DNA of 64,000 nt from Candidatus Calditenuaceae archaeon (GCA_025059595.1 JANXDI010000016.1:1-64000); one strand, 5' to 3'; positions 14,789 to 24,042 are shown, counted from the first letter of the stretch. Notes: generated by a model not told the origin, from the letters alone. Translations and numbers: made by a program.

Positions 14789-15904
14789 TCATTCGAGCCT
14801 CAGGGCCCTGCTTCTCCACCGCTCCATCGCATCCCTCTCAGATTTTTGTATCTGCTCGTAGAGCTTCCTCGCCCCGCGACTCTCCTTAGGAACCACGACT
14901 ACGGGCCTGATTATCAGGTCTCCGCGAACACCTCTCTCCCTCCAGAGCCCGCGTCCACGAGCAACGACCGCTGCGCCGGGCCTCGTCCTCGGAGGTATCT
15001 TCACGTCTATCGGTCCGTCAGGCCCATCCACCCTCACAGTCGTGCCCAGAGCGGCCTCACTAGGCGATATCGGAACCCTCACAATCAAGTCGCCATCCCT
15101 CGCGTAGAAGTAGGGGCTCCTCTTTATCCTGACTCGGAGTACCAGCTCGGTTCCGCTCCCCGAGCCCTCCCTCACCCTGAACCGGAGGATGGAGCCGTCC
15201 ACCATGCCGGGCGGAATCTCGACTTCGTGGCTCCTGATGCTCTGGACGCGGCCTAAGCCTCTGCATGCTCGGCAGGGTCTCTCAACTATCCTGCCCCTGC
15301 CTGCGCAGGTTTCGCAGGTTCTGGCGACACTGTATGTCATGTGGCCGAGGACGCTGGTCCTCACTATCTGGCCTGTGCCCCTGCAGGTGGGACAGGTCTT
15401 TAACCCTCCGGGCTCGGCTCCGCTACCGCCGCAGCTAGAGCAGACTTCCCAGAGGGAGTACTGCAGAGTCCTCCTAGCACCTTTGAAAGCCTCCTTAATC
15501 GAGAGTTCAACATCCACGACAACCTCTCTAGCCTCCCTCTCCTCATAGACGCCGAATCCGAAGTCTCTAAACAGTCGGTCGAAAATAGACCTGAAGCTAC
15601 CTAAGCCGAGGTCTCGGAAAATATCCTCGAACTCGTCCATCCTAGAGGTGAAGAAGTCTTCCCTCGCGTAAGTCCCTGAAAGCCCCTCATGCCCATACAT
15701 GTCGTATACTCTCCGCTTCTCGTCATCCATCAGCACCGCGTAGGCCTCGCTAATCTCCTTGAACTTCTCCTCAGCCTCCGGGGACTTGTTCCTGTCGGGG
15801 TGATACTGGAGGACGAGCCGCCTATAGGCCTTCTTAATCTCCTCCTTAGTCGCGTTCCGCGGCACTCCGAGTATCTCGTAGTAGTCCTTCCTAGCCCCCG
15901 GCAT
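14789..15904 (-). CDS. dnaJ: Chaperone DnaJ (Hsp40)
   Basis: This 371-residue type I DnaJ has the J domain at 1-70 with HPD at 35-37. A short linker follows that lacks a long Gly/Phe tract but has an aromatic-aspartate region ([20 protein letters not shown]). Four zinc-binding repeats (about 155-218: [32 protein letters not shown]) and the C-terminal substrate-binding domains complete it. It stimulates DnaK (30-32 kb), which is not adjacent here as it is in many genomes. No grpE gene is visible in the window. The tRNA-binding protein gene lies 60 bases upstream on the same strand. Confidence 0.95.
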   Translation of the reverse strand: MPGARKDYYEILGVPRNATKEEIKKAYRRLVLQYHPDRNKSPEAEEKFKEISEAYAVLMDDEKRRVYDMYGHEGLSGTYAREDFFTSRMDEFEDIFRDLGLGSFRSIFDRLFRDFGFGVYEEREAREVVVDVELSIKEAFKGARRTLQYSLWEVCSSCGGSGAEPGGLKTCPTCRGTGQIVRTSVLGHMTYSVARTCETCAGRGRIVERPCRACRGLGRVQSIRSHEVEIPPGMVDGSILRFRVREGSGSGTELVLRVRIKRSPYFYARDGDLIVRVPISPSEAALGTTVRVDGPDGPIDVKIPPRTRPGAAVVARGRGLWRERGVRGDLIIRPVVVVPKESRGARKLYEQIQKSERDAMERWRSRALRLE

Positions 15905-15964
15905 CCCCTCAGCTCCACACGCCTATTCTATGAGGGAGTTGATAAACTAAAGACCCTTGGAAGC

Positions 15965-16312
15965 CTACGTGACGCCCGCGCCGGGCTCTATCTCCGACTC
16001 CGGCGCTATCGGTATGATTTTGTCCTCGCCGGTCATCGCGGCGAGTATCATGCACTCTGAGACGAGGCCTCTGACCTTCCTAGGCTTCAGGTTCGTGACG
16101 AACACGTAGAGCCTTCCCTCAAAGTGCTCGGGGTCGTAGAGGTGGCCCAGGCCAGTGATGGCTTGCCTCCTCTGGCCTCCAAAGTCGACCTCAAGCCGGA
16201 GGAGCTTATCCGTTGCAGGGACGCGCTCAGCTCTCAAAACCCTGCCCACACGCATCTCAACACGTTTAAACTCCGTGATGTCAATCTCAGGCGCGCTCAA
16301 ACCGTTCAGCAA
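15965..16312 (-). CDS. tRNA-binding (EMAP/MetG C-terminal-like) OB-fold protein
   Basis: This 115-residue protein consists of one tRNA-binding OB domain: ITEFKRVEMRVGRVLRAERV, DKLLRLEVDFGGQRRQAITG, LYVFVTNLKPRKVRGLVSEC and a C-terminal MILAAMTGEDKIIPIAPES. This is the domain found at the end of methionyl-tRNA synthetase and in stand-alone CsaA/Arc1-like proteins. In archaea the free form is often a MetRS beta chain that raises tRNA affinity. It stands alone upstream of dnaJ. Confidence 0.88.
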   Translation of the reverse strand: MLNGLSAPEIDITEFKRVEMRVGRVLRAERVPATDKLLRLEVDFGGQRRQAITGLGHLYDPEHFEGRLYVFVTNLKPRKVRGLVSECMILAAMTGEDKIIPIAPESEIEPGAGVT

Positions 16313-16373
16313 CTCCTATAGCAGCCACTATTTCTGCATGTCGCAAAGCCGTTAGGCATCTCCACGGCTCGCG

Positions 16374-16952
16374 CTAAGCAACGTTCTTCAGATACGCCCT
16401 CCTTCTCCAGCTGAACAACTGCCTCTCTTCACGGGACTGCTGCACCCAAAGCCTCTCCATGACCAAGCCCGTGGGTATTGAGGATATTACGGGCACAGCC
16501 ACAATCGCTGGAAGCTCCAGCGGCCTCTCTATGAATAGTGCCGTGAAGACACTGTCAACCTGCCAGCGGACATTCTCGGCCTGCGCCGGGAGGGTGGGGA
16601 GGAAGCCTATCAGCAGAGTTATGGCGGATACTATGAGTAGGATGGAGGTTGTGAGGGCGGCCATTACCGCCTGAGGCATGGAGCGGCTCATGAGGCCGAC
16701 AAGCAGTCCAGCAGCGACAAGAGAGGCTAAGGGGAGGAGGCCGTAGCTGGAGCTGAGCACAAAGCCACTGGACGAAATTTCCACTCCGCCGCCAAGCATG
16801 CTGGAGAGTGGTGTCAGGTGGGAGAAGACGGCCTTGAGGAATTCAGCGACGACAGCCCTCTGAAGGTCATAAACTGGGAGCTGGACGCCCGCCGCATAGT
16901 AGACCCCGAGCAAAAGGACAAGCGAGAAGGCCGCCGTTACCGCCCTCAGCAT
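16374..16952 (-). CDS. Polytopic membrane protein of unknown family
   Basis: The 192-residue protein has about four hydrophobic segments: residues 5-22 (VTAAFSLVLLLGVYYAAG), 67-90 (SYGLLPLASLVAAGLLVGLMS), 95-118 (AVMAALTTSILLIVSAITLLIGFL) and 138-160 (FIERPLELPAIVAVPVISSI). A basic tail (RRRAYLKNV) ends it. It may be inserted with the tail in the cytoplasm. I recognise no family, and there is no clear operon partner. Confidence 0.55.
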   Translation of the reverse strand: MLRAVTAAFSLVLLLGVYYAAGVQLPVYDLQRAVVAEFLKAVFSHLTPLSSMLGGGVEISSSGFVLSSSYGLLPLASLVAAGLLVGLMSRSMPQAVMAALTTSILLIVSAITLLIGFLPTLPAQAENVRWQVDSVFTALFIERPLELPAIVAVPVISSIPTGLVMERLWVQQSREERQLFSWRRRAYLKNVA

Positions 16953-17060
16953 CCTGAAGGCATCAGCCTGGAAAGCGGTATATTAAGCAACTAAGCCAAC
17001 AGACCCTAAAATACACTCTCCGATAATACCGGAGGATTCTCTGGAAGAGATTAAACCCCC

Positions 17061-17267
17061 CTACAGCGCCAGCATCGGCTTAATGTATCTTGACGAGTCG
17101 ACCGGCTTCTTCTTCCTGGGAGAGTTTCTCAGGAGTATCCCGCAGTAGGGGCACCTGACGCTGTCGGTCAGGTGGTAGGTCCTGCATCTACTACAGTATT
17201 TGTAGCCTGCGGCATAGCTTCTCCTAGTTGGGATTCTTATGGTCTCGGTCTCCTGTATAGATGCCAT
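17061..17267 (-). CDS. Small archaeal zinc-ribbon protein
   Basis: This protein of about 68 residues starts at ATG 17267 (two other starts lie up to 17285). A GAGGGTG tract at 17274-17280 is well placed for this ATG. It holds one zinc ribbon, YKYCSRCRTYHLTDSVRCPYCGI, with two CxxC knuckles, followed by a basic tail (RKKKPVDSSRYIKP). Similar short zinc-ribbon proteins occur in many Thermoproteota; their job is not known. It is divergent from the AbrB-PhoU gene across a 65-base AT-rich spacer. Confidence 0.65.
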   Translation of the reverse strand: MASIQETETIRIPTRRSYAAGYKYCSRCRTYHLTDSVRCPYCGILLRNSPRKKKPVDSSRYIKPMLAL

Positions 17268-17350
17268 TTGCATCACCCTCAACAAGTTAAGTTATAGTTC
17301 TTTTGATAAGCGTTATGCTTAAATAGTATATACATTACATATACGGAAGA
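17268..17350. promoter_or_regulatory. Divergent promoter: zinc-ribbon gene / AbrB-PhoU gene
   Basis: The tract ttaaatagtatatac at about 17319-17333 centres 27-30 bases before ATG 17351, giving a leaderless start for the AbrB-PhoU gene. On the other strand, AT-rich stretches (cttttgataagcg and ttatagtt, 17291-17310) could serve the zinc-ribbon gene. The repeated acattacatata (17332-17342) is a possible binding site, but its short length makes this weak. Confidence 0.45.
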
Positions 17351-18403
17351 ATGGCCCTATACCCGAGGAGACTACAGAGGCTCGGCACAACCACCCTCGT
17401 CGTCTCCCTACCCAAGCAGTGGGCCGCTGAGAGGAGGCTAAAGCCGGGCGACGTAGTCTACATCGAGGTCAACGGAGACCGCCTCACCATCTATAGTAGG
17501 GAGGTGGCGCAGGAGCCTACAGCAGCAATCATCAGCGCTGACGAGGTGGAGAAGCCCGAGATTCTGGCGAGAATCGTAGCATCTTGCTTCCTCCAGGGAC
17601 ACGACATAGTTAAAGTCACATCCAACTTGGGGCTCACGGAGAGCCAGACCCAGGCGATTTTGGCCACGGTTGAGTGGCTTCCCGGCTTCGAGGTTGTAGA
17701 GCAGACTCCGAGGCAGATAGTGCTTCAGGCAATTATCGACCCGACGAAGTTTAAGATTGAGGCGGTAATTAGGAGGCTCAACGTTCTGGTTATTTCAATG
17801 ATGGGTGTCGCTGTGGACACGCTCGTCCGCGGCGTATCGGAGAAGGTTGGAGAGGTCTTAGACACCGGCAAGAAGCTTGAAGAGCTCTACCACATGGCGG
17901 TGAGGCAGCTCATCATAGCCCTCAAGAACCCCTCGGTAGCGCACTCAGTAGGCATCGACTCGCCGATCGCTGTGCTAGGATACAGGCTTGTGGCGAAGGC
18001 CATCGAGGAAGCCGGACAGCACGCAATCTCCCTCGCGAAAGAGAGCCTTCACGTTAGGCACAAGGGCATCACAATCAAGAAGTCTATCGTCAATAAGCTA
18101 GTCTCGATTGCTGAGGAAGTTCAGACCCTCTTCACAAACAGCGTCAACGCATTCCTCACACTCGACCTCAAGATGGTGAACAGCGTTCTCGACTCTCTTC
18201 AGGGCATGATGGACACGATTGAGACGACTGAGCGCGAGCTGATTGAGGAGGTGGACGACGCGGAGCTCTCCCTCTCTCTTAGGGTTTCGCTGATGCATTT
18301 CTCAGCCATACTCGATGCTGTGAAGACAATCTCTGAGGTTGCCTTGAACAAGTTCGTGCGGATGAGTACGAATATCGTTCAGGTGGCTACGGCCTCTCAG
18401 TAG
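17351..18403 (+). CDS. SpoVT/AbrB-PhoU phosphate-type regulator
   Basis: This 350-residue protein has an N-terminal swapped-hairpin AbrB/SpoVT DNA-binding domain (about 1-45: RLQRLGTTTLVVSLPKQWAA, LKPGDVVYIEVNGDRLTIYS), a middle segment, and two PhoU-like three-helix repeats (about 135-345: VISMMGVAVDTLVRGVSEKV, ISLAKESLHVRHKGITIKKS, DDAELSLSLRVSLMHFSAIL). The fusion is common in archaea and is taken to couple phosphate signalling to transcription. A shorter cousin is at 26.26 kb. It is monocistronic, and its 3' end overlaps the convergent UDG gene by 17 bases. Confidence 0.85.
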   Translation: MALYPRRLQRLGTTTLVVSLPKQWAAERRLKPGDVVYIEVNGDRLTIYSREVAQEPTAAIISADEVEKPEILARIVASCFLQGHDIVKVTSNLGLTESQTQAILATVEWLPGFEVVEQTPRQIVLQAIIDPTKFKIEAVIRRLNVLVISMMGVAVDTLVRGVSEKVGEVLDTGKKLEELYHMAVRQLIIALKNPSVAHSVGIDSPIAVLGYRLVAKAIEEAGQHAISLAKESLHVRHKGITIKKSIVNKLVSIAEEVQTLFTNSVNAFLTLDLKMVNSVLDSLQGMMDTIETTERELIEEVDDAELSLSLRVSLMHFSAILDAVKTISEVALNKFVRMSTNIVQVATASQ

Positions 18404-19121
18404 GAAGGCCGGCGAGGGCGGCTGCTCGTCTAAAGATGTTGTTTAGCATCCGCTGAGTAAGTAGCCCCGTCTGCGTGTTCCTCCTGCTCGGATGATAAGT
18501 CGCTATTAGCCAGATCTTCCTGCCACCCTGCTCATTCACAAACTCGTAGGCTCTTCCGTGCCTGAAGACGGGCCTAACGCGCACCGCCCTAAATCCAACA
18601 TCACGTAGAAGCCTAACAGAGGTGCTGAAGGCCAGCCCTCCGAGAGCCACGACCACTCTAGCATCTCTGAAAACTTCAAACTCCTCCAGCAAGTATCTGT
18701 AACAGTTCTCTAGCTCCTGTTTGAGAGGCATGTTGTGCGGAGGGGCGCATCTGACGGAGGCCGTCAGATAGCATCCCGAGAGCCTCAATCCGTCGTCGCG
18801 GCTTATCGAGTATGGGATGTTTGCGAGTCCGCTTGCGTGGAGGGCCTTGACCAGCGTGTCTCCTGAGCCATCTCCCGTGAACATCCGGCCCGTTCTATTC
18901 CCTCCGTGTGCCGCTGGAGCTAAGCCTATGATGATTATTTTGGCTGCTGGGTCTCCGAATCCCGGGAGCGGCTTGGCCCAGTATGTCTCTAAGGCGTATC
19001 TCTTAGGTGGCCGCCGTGCGACGGCCTCCCTGTATTTCACGAGTCTGGGGCAGAGCCTGCATGAAACTATTCGCCCTCCTAACTCGGCAAGCCTTTTCTC
19101 AGCCTCGCCCCTTAGGCTCAT
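18387..19121 (-). CDS. Family 5 uracil-DNA glycosylase (UDGb)
   Basis: This 244-residue protein has cysteines near the N-terminus (VSCRLCPRLVKYREAV) for an iron-sulfur cluster. The active-site motif GLAPAAHGGNRTGRMFTGD has the alanine in place of the usual polar catalytic residue, which defines family 5. CYLTASVRCAPP and a second motif ATYHPSRRNT follow. UDGb removes uracil, hypoxanthine and other damaged bases, useful in hot organisms where deamination is fast. It starts in an ATGA overlap with the upstream metallo-hydrolase stop, so they form an operon. Confidence 0.9.
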   Translation of the reverse strand: MSLRGEAEKRLAELGGRIVSCRLCPRLVKYREAVARRPPKRYALETYWAKPLPGFGDPAAKIIIIGLAPAAHGGNRTGRMFTGDGSGDTLVKALHASGLANIPYSISRDDGLRLSGCYLTASVRCAPPHNMPLKQELENCYRYLLEEFEVFRDARVVVALGGLAFSTSVRLLRDVGFRAVRVRPVFRHGRAYEFVNEQGGRKIWLIATYHPSRRNTQTGLLTQRMLNNIFRRAAALAGLPTERP

Positions 19122-19741
19122 GCCCTGACAAAGGGGTTGGTCCGCTTCTCAGAGCCAATGGTCGTCTGCAGGCCGTGTCCCGGATAGACGACCGTGTCGT
19201 CGGGCAGTGTGTAAAGCTTAGCCTTTATCGACTCGACTATTCTCTCAGGGTCCGCGAGTGGTATGTCTGTTCTTCCTATCGAGCCGGCGAAGAGTGTGTC
19301 TCCGCTGAAGAGAGTCCTGCCGGTGAGGAGGCATGAGCTTCCCGGCGAGTGGCCGGGAGTGTGGATAACCTTAAGGGCGAGGCCTCCGACCTGTATTATG
19401 TCGCCGTCCTCGATGTAGGCGTCTGGCTTGGGTGGCTTCAGGCTGACGCCGAGGATGCGGAGGGTGCTCTCGGGGAGAATGTCTAGGACCGCTTGGTCTT
19501 CGCGGTGTATTAGGAACTCCACTCCGAGGGCCTCTCTCAAGTCATCTACGGCCAAGACGTGGTCGAAGTGGCCGTGAGTCGCTACTATTCTCCTCACCTT
19601 GAAACCCGGCTTGAGCATCGCGAGAATCTTGTGCGGCTCGTCCCCCGCATCGATTATTATGGCCTCACTGCTACCACCGTCTACGAGAAGGTAGGAGTTA
19701 CTCCTTAAGGCCCCAACAGTTGCCTGATATATCCTCTCCAA
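19118..19741 (-). CDS. Metallo-beta-lactamase-fold hydrolase, glyoxalase II-like
   Basis: This 207-residue protein starts at TTG 19741. The zinc motif ATHGHFDHVLAVDDLR and later HTPGHSPGS, LFSGDTLFAGSIGRTDIPLA and YPGHGLQTTIGSEKRTNPF match the hydroxyacylglutathione hydrolase-like group. The substrate could be a thioester or another ester; archaea often lack glutathione, so glyoxalase activity is not assumed. It is the first gene of a two-gene operon with the UDG. Confidence 0.88.
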   Translation of the reverse strand: MERIYQATVGALRSNSYLLVDGGSSEAIIIDAGDEPHKILAMLKPGFKVRRIVATHGHFDHVLAVDDLREALGVEFLIHREDQAVLDILPESTLRILGVSLKPPKPDAYIEDGDIIQVGGLALKVIHTPGHSPGSSCLLTGRTLFSGDTLFAGSIGRTDIPLADPERIVESIKAKLYTLPDDTVVYPGHGLQTTIGSEKRTNPFVRA

Positions 19742-19784
19742 GCCCTAGCCCCAGATACACGTCATCAGCCTACAGCTAAACCTA

Positions 19785-20657
19785 TCACAACAACCGCGCA
19801 ACCCTCCTCGGCCAAGAGGAGACAAGCTCCGACCCCGCGGAAGCGACGAACTTATCGGGTTTAAGGCAGCCGAGCTCCGAGACATATTCTGTAACTAGTC
19901 TGGAGTCGACTTTCTCGAAGACTTGGAACTCGACGGAAGCTTCATCCGAGGCTAAGCTCCACTTCTCTGGGGCCCAGAGGCTGTTTAAGTCGAGCTTGGT
20001 TGAGTCGCAGATTACGATTGTAGGTATTCCCAGCTCTTCGGCCACCAAGGCCGCGGTCTTCGAGCCCGACCTGTTAACTGCCGAGCCGTCGAGTAGAATC
20101 GCGTCGCATCCGATTAGAAGGGCGTCCACGCCCTCAGCCGCCTCGAAGACCGAGAGGTCTGGGAATAGAAAGGCCTTCACGCCTGAGGCCCTCAGCTCCG
20201 CGTAGGCCGCAAGCCCATCCATCAGAGGCCAGCCCGTCAAGACCCTAACCTCCACGCTAGGGAGACGCTTCACCAGAGAAAGCACCTGCGAACTCTTGCT
20301 CAGAGTAAGCAAAGTATCGTAGAGCGTCAGCCTCTCCTCTCCAGCCCGCAGAGCAACCTCCAACGCCCCGCCATACAACTCGCGGAGCCTGAGCACCGCC
20401 TCCTTGAGTGGCGTCTCAGCTCCGGCTTCATTTCTCTGGAGCATGTGTGCGCGTCTCAGGACCTCGATGAGGTTTATCGGCGAGATGAGGCTCCTCCGAC
20501 GGAGAACTGTTGCGTAGAGCTCTTCGAGGAATTGGTCGGCCTCAGGTGGCTCGCCTTCAGTCGAGAAGGCTGTGACGAGGTAGTTGAGGAGGTTCATCGC
20601 TATCTGTGAAGACCCGCTCCGCCTGTCCGAGACTATCTCCGCAACCTTCCCCAGCAT
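19785..20657 (-). CDS. eIF2B alpha-like / sugar-phosphate isomerase family protein
   Basis: This 290-residue protein has the eIF2B-like order: an N-terminal helical half (SGSSQIAMNLLNYLVTAFST, ISPINLIEVLRRAHM), then a Rossmann-like half with VRVLTGWPLMDGLAAYAELR, LLIGCDAILLDGSAVNRSGS and AALVAEELGIPTIVICDSTK. The GCDAI aspartate matches the catalytic Asp of ribose-1,5-bisphosphate and methylthioribose-1-phosphate isomerases. The catalytic Cys loop (usually a THC-type motif) reads TLSKSSQ here, so isomerase activity is doubtful. It may be a regulatory eIF2B-type protein. The next gene downstream lies one base away. Confidence 0.72.
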   Translation of the reverse strand: MLGKVAEIVSDRRSGSSQIAMNLLNYLVTAFSTEGEPPEADQFLEELYATVLRRRSLISPINLIEVLRRAHMLQRNEAGAETPLKEAVLRLRELYGGALEVALRAGEERLTLYDTLLTLSKSSQVLSLVKRLPSVEVRVLTGWPLMDGLAAYAELRASGVKAFLFPDLSVFEAAEGVDALLIGCDAILLDGSAVNRSGSKTAALVAEELGIPTIVICDSTKLDLNSLWAPEKWSLASDEASVEFQVFEKVDSRLVTEYVSELGCLKPDKFVASAGSELVSSWPRRVARLL

Positions 20658-20658
20658 C

Positions 20659-21675
20659 TCACGGCTTCAAAAGAATCTTCCCAAAATGCTCGCCCGCCTC
20701 CAGCCTCTTATGCGCTTCGGATGCCTCTTTGAGGCTGAAGACCTTGTCGATGAACGGCCTTAGCCTACCCTTTGACACGAGGTCGATAATTTTTAGGAAC
20801 TCGGCCTGCGTGCCGACTCCGCTTCCTATAATCTTCTGATACTTTCTGAAGAAGGGCCTGACGTTGAATGAGACTTGGTCGCCCACGGTTGCTCCGACGG
20901 TTACCAGCGTTCCGCCGGGTGCGAGGCACTGGAGAGCCTTCTCCCAGAAGGCCGCCCCAGCCATCTCGAGCACGACATCCACGCCCTCCCCATCCGTCGC
21001 CTTCATGACCTCCTCGACGACATCCTTCTTCGTCCGATTAACGACGAGGCTCGCGCCGGCCTTATACGCCTTCTCCACCTTCCATTCATCGCCAACCATA
21101 GCTATTACCTCCGCGCCGGAGAGGCTCGCAATCTGAGTTGCCGCTACGCCGACGCCGCTACTCGCACCAACCACCAAAACCCGCATGCCAGGCCCAACAC
21201 CTGTATCCGTGATGAGGGCATGCCAAGCCGTCGTGTAGTTGACTGGGAGGGCGGCGGCCTCTTCTAGGGACACGTCGCCGGGGACTGGGACTAGGGTTGC
21301 GGCCGGCGCGGTTACGAGCTCAGCGTATCCGCCCCAACGAGTGGAGCCAAGCCTTGAGCTGTTCCTGCAGAGCATGAATCGGCCAGTCAGACATTGTTTG
21401 CACCTGCCGCAGGGCATGTCTGGGAAGACTACGACTCTGTCACCCCTCTTGAACTGCGGCACCGTCGAGGACAAGACCTCGCCTGCGACATCGACTCCGA
21501 GAACGTGGGGGAGCTTCACTTGATATTTCCCAGTCCTAATCCACACGTCCACTCTGTTTACGCCGGCCGCGGCAACCTTCACGAGAGCCTCACCCTCCGC
21601 GGGCACTGGGTCGACCACATCCCTATACTCGAGGACTTCAGGCGGGCCATATCTTTCGAGAACGACAGCCTTCAC
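20659..21675 (-). CDS. Zinc-type alcohol dehydrogenase/quinone oxidoreductase
   Basis: The protein is about 338 residues from GTG 21675 (TTG 21681 adds two). An MDR-fold enzyme: GroES-like N-terminal domain with KLPHVLGVDVAGEV and the structural-zinc loop CGRCKQCLTGRFMLC, then a Rossmann domain with VGPGMRVLVVGASSGVGVAA, VVLEMAGAAF and GGTLVTVGATVGDQV. The C-terminal EHFGKILLKP is typical of quinone reductases and alcohol dehydrogenases. The structural zinc supports the alcohol dehydrogenase side. The substrate is unknown. It is one base from the eIF2B-like gene, so they are probably co-transcribed. Confidence 0.88.
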   Translation of the reverse strand: MKAVVLERYGPPEVLEYRDVVDPVPAEGEALVKVAAAGVNRVDVWIRTGKYQVKLPHVLGVDVAGEVLSSTVPQFKRGDRVVVFPDMPCGRCKQCLTGRFMLCRNSSRLGSTRWGGYAELVTAPAATLVPVPGDVSLEEAAALPVNYTTAWHALITDTGVGPGMRVLVVGASSGVGVAATQIASLSGAEVIAMVGDEWKVEKAYKAGASLVVNRTKKDVVEEVMKATDGEGVDVVLEMAGAAFWEKALQCLAPGGTLVTVGATVGDQVSFNVRPFFRKYQKIIGSGVGTQAEFLKIIDLVSKGRLRPFIDKVFSLKEASEAHKRLEAGEHFGKILLKP

Positions 21676-21799
21676 GACCAATCAGAACTATTGCCGGGTA
21701 AATGAGTCTATCGCCCGACCGGGCCGCTGAGCCTCGAAAGAGGGGAAAACTAAAATTGAGCCCCAGCCGTAGGTGTGGCGAAAAAGAGGTAGAAAAGAG

Positions 21800-22978
21800 T
21801 TGAAAACCACTTTATCAGTAATTAAGGCAGACGTCGGAAGCGTTGCGGGCCACTATAAGCCGCATAATGAGATGCTCCGCTACGCCCAAAAGAAGCTCGG
21901 CGAGGCTAGGACAACAGGCCTCATCAACAGTGGATACGTAACCCACGCTGGAGACGACATCATCCTAATCATGACACACAACAGGGGCGAGAACGACTCA
22001 GAGATTCACGGGCTCGCATGGAGAATCTTTAAGGAGATTACGGACAACGTCGCGAAGCCCATGAAGCTCTACGGCGCTGGCCAGGACCTGCTAAGCGATG
22101 CTTTCAGCGGTAACGTGAGGGGTCTCGGCCCCGGCGTCGCTGAGATAGAGTTTGAGGAGAGGAAGTCGGACCCCGTCGTAGTATTTGCAGCAGACAAGAC
22201 CGAGCCCGGTGCCTGGAACATACCACTTTACAGAATCTTCGCCGACCCCGACAACACAGCGGGCCTCGTCATCGACCCACAGCTCCAGAAGGGATTCATC
22301 TTCGAGGTCCTCGACCTCCAGGAGAGCAAGGTAGTTGAACTGAAGACCCCTGAAGAGCTATACATGCTCCTCGGCCTGCTGGGGACACCCGGAAGATACG
22401 CTATTGCCCGCGTTAGGAGGGCCGCCGACGGTGAGCCTGCTGCCGCCGCGAGCACTACGAGGCTCAGCCTCATCGCAGGGCGGTATGTCGGGAAGGACGA
22501 CCCCGTCATGATTGTGAGGGCTCAGGCAGGCTTCCCAGCGGTTGGCGAGGTCTTAGCAGCATTCGCCGTGCCTCCAATAGTGAGCGGATGGATGAGGGGC
22601 TCTCACAGAGGGCCGCTGATGCCTGTCTCGTTCAAGAATGGCCAGAACGTCGTCTCATACTTTGACGGTCCTCCCAGGGTGATTGCGATGGGCTGGCAGA
22701 TAAGCAACGGCAAGCTGGTGGGGATTGACGGCGAGGAGCCGGCAGACCTCTTCGCAGACCCGTTCTGGGACTACGTGAGGATGAAGGCCGCCGACTTAGC
22801 GGTCTACCTGAGGACGATGGGAGAGTTCGAACCCGCGCGCCTCGGCCATGAAGAAATGGAATACACGACACTCCCAACAATCCTAGAGGCGCTGAAGCCC
22901 AGGTTCAAGACCTACGAAGAGAAGCCAACCGCAAAGGCTCCAGCAAAGAAGAAGGAAGTCGCAGAGGATGTAGACTAG
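21800..22978 (+). CDS. fbp: Fructose-1,6-bisphosphate aldolase/phosphatase, archaeal type
   Basis: The protein is 392 residues from TTG 21800 (GTG 21773 lies upstream in frame). The family normally begins MKTTxSVIKADVGS, as here from 21800, and a GAGGT-like site lies about nine bases before. Motifs include SVIKADVGSVAGHY, LINSGYVTHAGDDIILIMTH, DKTEPGAWNIPLYRIFADPD, PPIVSGWMRGSHRGPLMPVS, and the later DGPPRVIAMGWQIS. This bifunctional enzyme makes fructose-6-phosphate from triose phosphates in gluconeogenesis. A C-terminal charged tail (KAPAKKKEVAEDVD) is added. Confidence 0.95.
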   Translation: MKTTLSVIKADVGSVAGHYKPHNEMLRYAQKKLGEARTTGLINSGYVTHAGDDIILIMTHNRGENDSEIHGLAWRIFKEITDNVAKPMKLYGAGQDLLSDAFSGNVRGLGPGVAEIEFEERKSDPVVVFAADKTEPGAWNIPLYRIFADPDNTAGLVIDPQLQKGFIFEVLDLQESKVVELKTPEELYMLLGLLGTPGRYAIARVRRAADGEPAAAASTTRLSLIAGRYVGKDDPVMIVRAQAGFPAVGEVLAAFAVPPIVSGWMRGSHRGPLMPVSFKNGQNVVSYFDGPPRVIAMGWQISNGKLVGIDGEEPADLFADPFWDYVRMKAADLAVYLRTMGEFEPARLGHEEMEYTTLPTILEALKPRFKTYEEKPTAKAPAKKKEVAEDVD

Positions 22979-23032
22979 GCCTCCAGCCCAATTTTCAACT
23001 CTTCTTTTATGGGTTTAGACGGTTGAGATAGA

Positions 23033-23845
23033 CTAGTGCTTAACTATCTCTACGCCGAGCTGCTCGAGCTTATTCAACACATGACCTCGAAACTCCCCTT
23101 GTATCCCCTTCCAATCAAGAACCGCCAATCGGCAGCCGTCAGCAACCCTCTCAAAAGCCTGCCCCAGAAGCTCAATTCCATCCGGAAGCGCATATTTCGG
23201 AAGAATATGCCCAAAGTCATACTCACCACCAGACATCAGCCTAGTAAATGAGGGAGCGTAGTGCCCCCCTCCAACGCCTATCGCCGCTGACCTAGAGGGA
23301 GCAGAGCTGCAAGCCTCGATACAGGCCTCAGCCACAACTGCGGCCGCCGCCTCATCAATCCTCGCCTCAACAGGCCCCCCAAACTCAACATAAATCAAAG
23401 GCACAGGCGAATAAGGGCCGTGATGCGTAACTTCTAACCCAACCCACCAGCCACCAAGCCTACTGTTTGCCTCCACGCCCCTGCGAAGAGCATCGAAGGC
23501 GGCCCTGACTGCCCCCGCCATGGTGAATGATAGGGCGCGCGGCTTACCACCCATGTCCGCATCCTCAGTCCAGTTCCCCGTCGCGTGTGTGGTCAGGGCC
23601 TTCACCCCACTTTCAGACCTGTGAGTCGAGGCCACGACGACGAGCTCAGCGCCCAGCCCCCGAATCTCCTCCTCCGAGAGGCGGAGGTGGAGAGCATCAA
23701 CTACTACGGCCGAGATTCCCCGCCCTCGTAGCACCTCCCGGCCGCCAGCCATGACGGGCTCAAACCCAAGAGTCTCAACGAGATAACGTCTAACCAGCAT
23801 AGAGGATGGGTCAGCACGTGATAACAGAATAATCGACCCAGCCAA
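23033..23845 (-). CDS. dtdA: D-aminoacyl-tRNA deacylase, archaeal DtdA type
   Basis: This 270-residue protein matches the archaeal/plant D-aminoacyl-tRNA deacylase (DTD2/GEK1): VVASTHRSESGVKALTTHAT, GNWTEDADMGGKPR, WWVGLEVTHHGPYSPVPLIY, AAIGVGGGHYAPSFTRLMSG, YDFGHILPKYALPDG and LDWKGIQGEFR. The enzyme frees D-amino acids from mischarged tRNA and also removes acetaldehyde adducts. It is monocistronic, facing a 197-base spacer to the NAD synthesis pair. Confidence 0.93.
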   Translation of the reverse strand: MAGSIILLSRADPSSMLVRRYLVETLGFEPVMAGGREVLRGRGISAVVVDALHLRLSEEEIRGLGAELVVVASTHRSESGVKALTTHATGNWTEDADMGGKPRALSFTMAGAVRAAFDALRRGVEANSRLGGWWVGLEVTHHGPYSPVPLIYVEFGGPVEARIDEAAAAVVAEACIEACSSAPSRSAAIGVGGGHYAPSFTRLMSGGEYDFGHILPKYALPDGIELLGQAFERVADGCRLAVLDWKGIQGEFRGHVLNKLEQLGVEIVKH

Positions 23846-24042
23846 GACTACAGCTATCCAGCGGCGAGCCAGATTTAAACCATGAGACGGCTCGAACCGT
23901 CCTATAATAATTGGTCTGAATACTCTTCAAAGTATCGCGGCTCTACAATCAGCTCTATACTGCCGATACAGAATGTCAAAACCATTTTATCACTCAAATT
24001 ACCTTCACAGATATTTTATACTAGAAGAATGTCTGATACTTC

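Noticed and set aside
14777..15266. Antisense open frames opposite dnaJ and other GC-rich genes
   Set aside because: They mirror the coding strand's codon bias, have no family features and lack promoters or ribosome sites.
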